From contig CAJUOA010000120.1 of the NCBI GenBank assembly GCA_910587785.1, forward strand, positions 1 to 8,499: a DNA stretch of 8,499 nt, read 5' to 3'. The DNA comes from an uncultured Oscillospiraceae bacterium. GTDB lineage: Bacteria; Bacillota; Clostridia; Oscillospirales; Oscillospiraceae. The position numbers and the translations under genes are program-made. Shown in pieces: positions 6,030 through 8,499 of this stretch (position 1 is the first letter of the stretch; every line of letters begins with the position of its first letter). The notes under the pieces are model-generated. The model searched no databases, had not been told where the DNA came from, and was given only the letters and a program-made list of their open reading frames with translations.

Positions 6030-6818
6030 ATGCTCCTGGCAGTGGACATCGGCAACTCCAACATCTCTCTGGGGATCTTTAACGCTGAGGCGCTCCTCAT
6101 GCGGGCAAAGGTCTCCGTCCAGACCCGGCGCAGTGCCGACGAATACGCGGCCGTGCTCTACAGCCTCCTGCGGATGCACGGCATTGAGCCGGAGGATATC
6201 GGCGGCTGTATCCTCTCCTCTGTGGTGCCCGGCCTGACAGGGCTGGTGGAGGAGGCGGTGCGGTCCGTGACCGGCGCGGCGGCAGTCCGGGTGGGGCCCG
6301 GCATCCGCACGGGCTTCCGCATCCGCATCGACGACCCCTCTCAGCTGGGGGGCGACCTGGCGGCGGACGCCCTGGCGGCGCTGACCGAGTACGGCGCGCC
6401 GGTGGTCATCATCGACGCCGGGACCGTCACCACCATCGCCGCCGTGGACAAGGAGCGGACCTATCTGGGCGGGTGCATCCTGCCGGGCCTCCGGGCCGGG
6501 GCGGCGCTGCTGCAGGAGACCGCCGCCCTGCTGCCCTCCATCGAGCTCACCGGGCGCTCGGAGGAGTGCCTGGGCCGCACCAGCGCCGGAGCCATGCGGA
6601 GCGGCCTCCTGCTGGGCAGCGCCATGATGGTGGACGGCTTTCTGGACCGCTACACCGCCCTGCCCGGCATGGCGGGGGCAAAATGCGTTGCCACCGGCGG
6701 TTCCGCAGACTTGGCCACCGCCCACTGCCGCCGGGAGATCATCCGGGACCCGGACCTGACGCTGAAGGGCCTTCGGTACCTCTACGAGGCCAACCGGCCC
6801 AAGCGGCGGCATCCTTGA
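6030..6818 (+). CDS. coaX: Type III pantothenate kinase
   Basis: CoaX phosphorylates pantothenate to 4'-phosphopantothenate with ATP, the first committed step to coenzyme A; type III enzymes are acetate/sugar-kinase-fold dimers, not inhibited by CoA and often needing a monovalent cation. The 262 residues match family length. Motifs seen: the N-terminal phosphate loop VDIGNSNISLG (Asp6), GPGIRTG (usually GPGxKTG), GGDLAADALAA (Asp109), the IDAGTVTT segment (Asp129; usually DxGTAxT) and GGCILPGLRAG followed by ETAALLP. The Arg normally following the Asp in the family's GxDR motif is Leu110 here, a variant I associate with a clostridial subgroup. ATG 6030 follows an AAAGGGGG stretch at 6017-6024. 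The next gene encodes a probable pantothenate transporter subunit, which supports the assignment. The gene has its own promoter at 5972-6000. Confidence 0.93.
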   Translation: MLLAVDIGNSNISLGIFNAEALLMRAKVSVQTRRSADEYAAVLYSLLRMHGIEPEDIGGCILSSVVPGLTGLVEEAVRSVTGAAAVRVGPGIRTGFRIRIDDPSQLGGDLAADALAALTEYGAPVVIIDAGTVTTIAAVDKERTYLGGCILPGLRAGAALLQETAALLPSIELTGRSEECLGRTSAGAMRSGLLLGSAMMVDGFLDRYTALPGMAGAKCVATGGSADLATAHCRREIIRDPDLTLKGLRYLYEANRPKRRHP

Positions 6819-6820
6819 GG

Positions 6821-6843
6821 TAATAACGGCCCTGCCGTTGTTA
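6821..6843 (+). terminator. Short hairpin after coaX, weak terminator
   Basis: TAATAACGG (6821-6829) pairs with CCGTTGTTA (6835-6843) over 9 bp including one G-T wobble, with a 5-nt loop, starting 3 nt after the coaX stop. It is followed by TAAAAATTT rather than a T-run, so termination would be partial at best and coaX and the downstream transporter gene may be co-transcribed. Confidence 0.45.
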
Positions 6844-6888
6844 TAAAAATTTGCGCGCCGTACTCCTGACAGCGGGAGACGGCAGCGC
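6839..6888 (+). promoter_or_regulatory. Possible extended -10 promoter and structured leader of the S-component gene
   Basis: TGT followed by TATAAA (6839-6847) could act as an extended -10 element without a convincing -35 box (TTGAGG at 6815-6820 is 21 bp away). A start near 6853 would coincide with the base of a strong hairpin: GCGC (6853-6856) with GCGC (6885-6888), GCCGT (6857-6861) with ACGGC (6879-6883), and CTCC (6863-6866) with GGAG (6875-6878), interrupted only by single bulged A residues (6862 and 6884). The loop is TGACAGCG. The ribosome binding site follows at 6905-6911. The structure is clear; whether it is regulatory, and whether the promoter is real, is not known. It did not match any riboswitch consensus I can recall. 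Confidence 0.4.
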
Positions 6889-6920
6889 GAGGTGAAATAC
6901 CCTCAAAGGAGAACAAAACC

Positions 6921-7550
6921 ATGGCAAACAGCAGCAAAGTCCACCAGATCACACGGATGGCGATACTGGCGGCAATCATCTTCCTTCTGGCCTTTACCCC
7001 CCTGGGGTATCTGGTGGTGGGCCCCATCGCGGCGACTACCGTCCAGATGCCGGTCATCGTGGGCGCAGTGGTGCTGGGCCCCGCCTCCGGGGCGGTGCTG
7101 GGCCTCTTCTTCGGCCTGAGCGCGGTCCTCAAGGTGCTGACCATGCCCGGCGCGGACCCCTTCGCCACCTTGGCTCTGACCCACTCCCCTCTGGCCTATC
7201 TGGCGGTCTGCCTGGGCGCCCGGGTGCTCATGGGATGGCTCACCGGCCTTCTGGCCGCGGGGCTGAAGAAGACCCGCGCCCTGGATGGCGGACGCTCCAT
7301 CATCCGCTACGGCGCGGCGGGGTTCGTGGGCGCGGCTCTGAACACCATGCTCTATCTGGGGGGCCTGTGGATGCTCTGCGCGGGCGTCATCTCCCAGTAC
7401 TATGGCATTGACCTGAGCGGCGTGGGCTCCTTCGTCATGACTGCGGCGGTGACCTTGGGTACGCCGGAGGCCCTGGTCTCCTGCGTAGTGGTCGCGGCGG
7501 TGTGCAAGGCGCTGGAGAAGGTCCCGGTCCTGTACCGGAAAGCGGTTTGA
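6921..7550 (+). CDS. ECF transporter S component, probably pantothenate-specific (PanT)
   Basis: The substrate-binding membrane subunit of an energy-coupling-factor vitamin importer; it works with the shared EcfA/A'/T module encoded elsewhere. The 209-residue protein is almost entirely hydrophobic, with about six membrane segments: 12-33, 44-53, 56-72, 90-114, 128-150 and 165-195. The block TTVQMPVIVGAVVLGPASG (39-57) followed by GAVLGLFFGLSAVL is typical of S components with the QMPVIVGxxxLGP pattern. Pantothenate is inferred from the adjacent coaX and resemblance to PanT-like proteins, not from binding residues. ATG 6921 has AAAGGAG (6905-6911) 9 nt upstream. A 102-bp gap with two hairpins separates it from coaX. 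An alternative is a related vitamin S component; family membership itself is secure. The gene is followed by two consecutive hairpins and is the last intact gene in the window. Confidence 0.87.
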   Translation: MANSSKVHQITRMAILAAIIFLLAFTPLGYLVVGPIAATTVQMPVIVGAVVLGPASGAVLGLFFGLSAVLKVLTMPGADPFATLALTHSPLAYLAVCLGARVLMGWLTGLLAAGLKKTRALDGGRSIIRYGAAGFVGAALNTMLYLGGLWMLCAGVISQYYGIDLSGVGSFVMTAAVTLGTPEALVSCVVVAAVCKALEKVPVLYRKAV

Positions 7551-7560
7551 GGCACCGTCC

Positions 7561-7590
7561 GGAGCAGGCCGAGCCTGGTCCCTCTTTTTT
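7561..7590 (+). terminator. Intrinsic terminator after the S-component gene
   Basis: GGA (7561-7563) and CAGGC (7565-7569) pair with GCCTG (7573-7577) and TCC (7579-7581), interrupted by one G-G mismatch, around a CGA loop. The stem is followed by CTCTTTTTT (T-run 7585-7590). It lies 10 nt after the stop codon and is a plausible rho-independent terminator. Confidence 0.65.
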
Positions 7591-7598
7591 GACATGCA

Positions 7599-7632
7599 GA
7601 AGGGCTGCAGCAACGAATTGCTGCAGCCCTTT
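7599..7632 (+). terminator. Second, perfect hairpin after the S-component gene
   Basis: AAGGGCTGCAGCAA (7600-7613) pairs without mismatch over 14 bp with TTGCTGCAGCCCTT (7618-7631) around a CGAA tetraloop; a G-T pair can extend it at 7599/7632. The following TTCATGCGTTG is not a clean T-run, so as a terminator it would be weak alone, but it could act as a back-up to the one just upstream or as an mRNA 3'-end stabiliser. The T-run at 7585-7590 lies before it, so it is not a mirror-image terminator for the minus strand. Confidence 0.6.
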
Positions 7633-7689
7633 CATGCGTTGTTATTTGTGGGATATTTTGCCCGTCTTAAATCAGACTACCCAAGCACT

Positions 7690-7743
7690 TTCCCCTCATC
7701 ATCCCCCTTCAGGGGAGATGATGCCAGGTAGATTTGGGGGAAA
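7690..7743 (+). repeat. Nested inverted repeat, REP-like intergenic element
   Basis: CATCATCCCCC (7697-7707) pairs with GGGG (7712-7715) and GATGATG (7717-7723) around a TTCA loop, with one bulged A (7716). Outside it, TTTCCCC (about 7689-7695) can pair with GGGGGAAA (7736-7743), giving a two-tier structure. There is no gene here. The CCCCTxxTCATCxCCCCTTCAGGGG wording resembles short C-rich palindromes scattered in intergenic regions of related GC-rich Clostridia (from memory). Copy number is not testable here. Confidence 0.5.
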
Positions 7744-7829
7744 AACCAGGGTATTACTTTTGCAGAGCAAGCTTTTTTAAACAATTTTTCGCTATTCTGG
7801 TGGGATGCCTGGGGCTGGTTTCGGGAGTC

Positions 7830-8129
7830 TGGCCGCAGCTTCAGGCCGTCGTATCCCGCTGTGCCGCCGGGGTTGTCCCTGGCAAGTCCGCAGAGCCCCT
7901 TGACCTGTGATATGGCGTGGTTGCTGACGTGAAGATTATAACGCTATTTGACCCAGGTCTGGATTTCCTGATAGGTCGCGTGTTTTGTCTGTAGGTACGC
8001 GCCGGGCTCATAGTCGTCTGTCTCGACTATGAGCCCGAACACGTTACGGTACACCGCAAGCCTGGCTTGTGATACGGTGTTCGTATACCTAACGGTTGCA
8101 TCTGTGCTATAAAAACGATATTTTCTCAA
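7830..8129 (-). pseudogene. Stop-interrupted coding remnant of unrecognised family
   Basis: On the minus strand, an uninterrupted frame from 8129 to 7947 encodes 61 residues including VSQARLAVYRNVFGLIVETD, DDYEPGAYLQTKHATYQEIQ and TWVK, then meets a TAG (7946-7944). Reading through it in the same frame continues smoothly as RYNLHVSNHAISQVKGLCGL and ends in KLRP near 7830. The composite pattern (HATYQEIxxWVxxxYxLHVSxxxISQVKxxCGL) looks like the small C-terminal DNA/RNA-binding-like module found on some clostridial methyltransferases such as RlmD-type proteins; that is a recollection, not a proven match. The TTG at 8129 lacks a convincing ribosome binding site and the frame has no proper N-terminus, so I read it as a decayed fragment lying directly downstream of the amidase fragment. 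GC content is lower than in the intact genes. Confidence 0.4.
8003..8037. repeat. Perfect 14-bp inverted repeat inside the remnant
   Basis: CGGGCTCATAGTCG (8003-8016) and CGACTATGAGCCCG (8024-8037) are exact inverted copies separated by 7 nt (TCTGTCT). On the minus strand this lies in the segment coding GLIVETDDYEPG, so it may be simply codon-constrained, but 14 perfect pairs are more than expected by chance. No T-run follows on either strand, so it is not an evident terminator. Confidence 0.75.
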
Positions 8130-8376
8130 ATTCGTTGCGGCGCAATGGGTTCATGGCTTTTAGAATAGGCTCCCCGAAGCCAAGCACCGCCATACCGGTG
8201 TAACTGTATTCGCCGGAGGCCGCCCCCTCCCCGTGAAGTCCAGGGACACAGCTCATCCCCTGTGGAACACTGATGACCCGGTTGGCCGTCAGGTCTCCGA
8301 ATTGGTCGTAGGTCCGTCCCAAAAGGTGCCGTCCGTCCTCTGTCCTCCAGGTAAAGCTGCTGCATCCAAAATCCAT
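8107..8376 (-). pseudogene. Truncated choloylglycine hydrolase/penicillin V acylase family amidase (N-terminal fragment)
   Basis: Members are N-terminal-nucleophile hydrolases that cut amide bonds in conjugated bile salts, penicillin V or N-acyl homoserine lactones. The 89-residue frame starts MDFGCSSFTWRTEDG and continues HLLGRTYDQFG. Cys5 would become the N-terminal nucleophile after removal of a short leader, as in the MLGC start of Bacillus penicillin V acylase. Arg21 and Asp24 keep the Cys+16 and Cys+19 spacing of Cys2/Arg18/Asp21 in bile salt hydrolases. The segment GEYSYTGMAVLGFGEPI is family-like up to about 8164; then an unrelated tail (LKAMNPLRRNEFEK...) ends at 8107. Full members have about 310-340 residues, so the later catalytic Asn and Arg residues are missing and the product should be inactive. 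ATG 8376 is chosen for AGGAGG (8390-8385) 8 nt upstream; an earlier in-frame ATG at 8400 lies before that site. Promoter and translation signals look intact, suggesting recent loss. Substrate is not predictable. Confidence 0.75.
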
Positions 8377-8441
8377 ATCAAAAACCTCCTGTTTTCTCAT
8401 ATTGTTGTCCAGTGGACTTGCAATTATTTTTGACAGGGGGT

Positions 8442-8472
8442 ATTATAAACCGTGTGGCCGCCACGCAGTCAA
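8442..8472 (-). promoter_or_regulatory. Promoter with 19-bp spacer and central dyad, MerR-type layout, upstream of the amidase fragment
   Basis: Read on the minus strand, TTGACT (8472-8467) and TATAAT (8447-8442) are near-perfect boxes but are 19 bp apart, two more than optimal. The spacer is filled by an imperfect palindrome, arms ACTGCGTGG (8469-8461) and CCACACGGT (8457-8449), matching at seven of nine positions about a 3-bp centre. A long spacer with a dyad between the boxes is the established hallmark of promoters activated by MerR-family regulators, which untwist the DNA. Transcription would start near 8435, giving a leader of about 60 nt before the amidase fragment. The regulator is not in the window. 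Confidence 0.6.
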
Positions 8473-8490
8473 GGGGTATTTTTAATTTTT

Positions 8491-8499
8491 GGAGGAAAT
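8491..8499 (+). promoter_or_regulatory. Ribosome binding site of a + strand gene beginning just beyond the window
   Basis: The window ends in GGAGGAAAT, preceded by an AT-rich stretch (TATTTTTAATTTTT, 8477-8490). GGAGG (8491-8495) is a good Shine-Dalgarno sequence, and a start codon would be expected within a few bases after the end. A divergent gene here, sharing the intergenic region with the MerR-type promoter, would be the natural place for the regulator, but nothing of its coding sequence is visible. Confidence 0.4.

Noticed and set aside
4817..6100. 427-codon open frame on the minus strand
   Set aside because: Antisense shadow of the ftsK motor; it crosses the ftsK terminator and the coaX promoter and has no recognisable domain.
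6844..6920. Known riboswitch (TPP, THF or similar) before the S-component gene
   Set aside because: The region is short and none of the conserved core motifs I can recall are present; only a single bulged hairpin is visible.
7502..7780. 92-codon + strand frame with a Pro/His-rich tail
   Set aside because: It begins inside the S-component gene in another frame and runs through two hairpins and a palindrome; no ribosome binding site or domain.
8233..8433. 66-codon + strand frame
   Set aside because: Antisense to the amidase fragment, whose minus-strand translation carries a recognisable catalytic pattern.
1..8499. CRISPR array, tRNA, rRNA, prophage or complete insertion sequence
   Set aside because: No regularly spaced direct repeats, tRNA/rRNA-like sequence, transposase or phage gene could be recognised on either strand.

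Overview
The window is a GC-rich chromosomal segment (roughly two-thirds G+C by eye over positions 1-7550). Its protein sequences look like a low-oxygen Firmicute of the Clostridia, most probably Oscillospiraceae (Flavonifractor/Lawsonibacter/Intestinimonas-like). The evidence is the plsX-acpP-rnc order, clostridial-type CoaX and ECF S-component sequences, strong AAAGGAGG-type ribosome binding sites and standard sigma-A promoters. The organism assignment is inferred from protein style and was not checked by any search.

Positions 1-1638 carry lipid-synthesis and RNA-processing genes on the + strand: the 3' end of plsX, acpP with its own consensus-like promoter, a long terminator-like hairpin, then rnc (RNase III). 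The usual next genes in many Firmicutes (smc, ftsY) are absent; a palindromic hairpin element (1646-1710) sits at that junction instead.

Positions 1750-5955 look like one transcription unit: an extended -10 promoter, uppP (undecaprenyl-diphosphatase), a Nudix hydrolase joined to it by a TGATG stop/start overlap, and ftsK/spoIIIE (DNA translocase), closed by a strong intrinsic terminator. It links recycling of the cell-wall lipid carrier to chromosome segregation at division or sporulation.

Positions 5972-7631 hold coaX (type III pantothenate kinase), with its own strong promoter, and an ECF-transporter S component, very probably for pantothenate (PanT). Together they would import and phosphorylate vitamin B5 for coenzyme A, which also supplies the 4'-phosphopantetheine arm of AcpP at the other end of the window. 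The S-component gene has a structured 5' leader, and two consecutive hairpins follow it.

Positions 7632-8499 are different: lower GC, no intact gene, and decayed minus-strand material. There is a REP-like nested hairpin, a stop-interrupted coding remnant containing a perfect 14-bp inverted repeat, and the N-terminal quarter of a choloylglycine-hydrolase/penicillin-V-acylase-type amidase. That fragment still has a good ribosome binding site and a promoter with a 19-bp spacer filled by a dyad, the layout recognised by MerR-family activators. The last bases are a ribosome binding site for a + strand gene starting just outside the window. No phage, CRISPR, tRNA or rRNA gene is visible. The core genes are ordinary; the most unusual signals are in the last 900 bases and in the RNA hairpins before rnc, uppP and the S-component gene.
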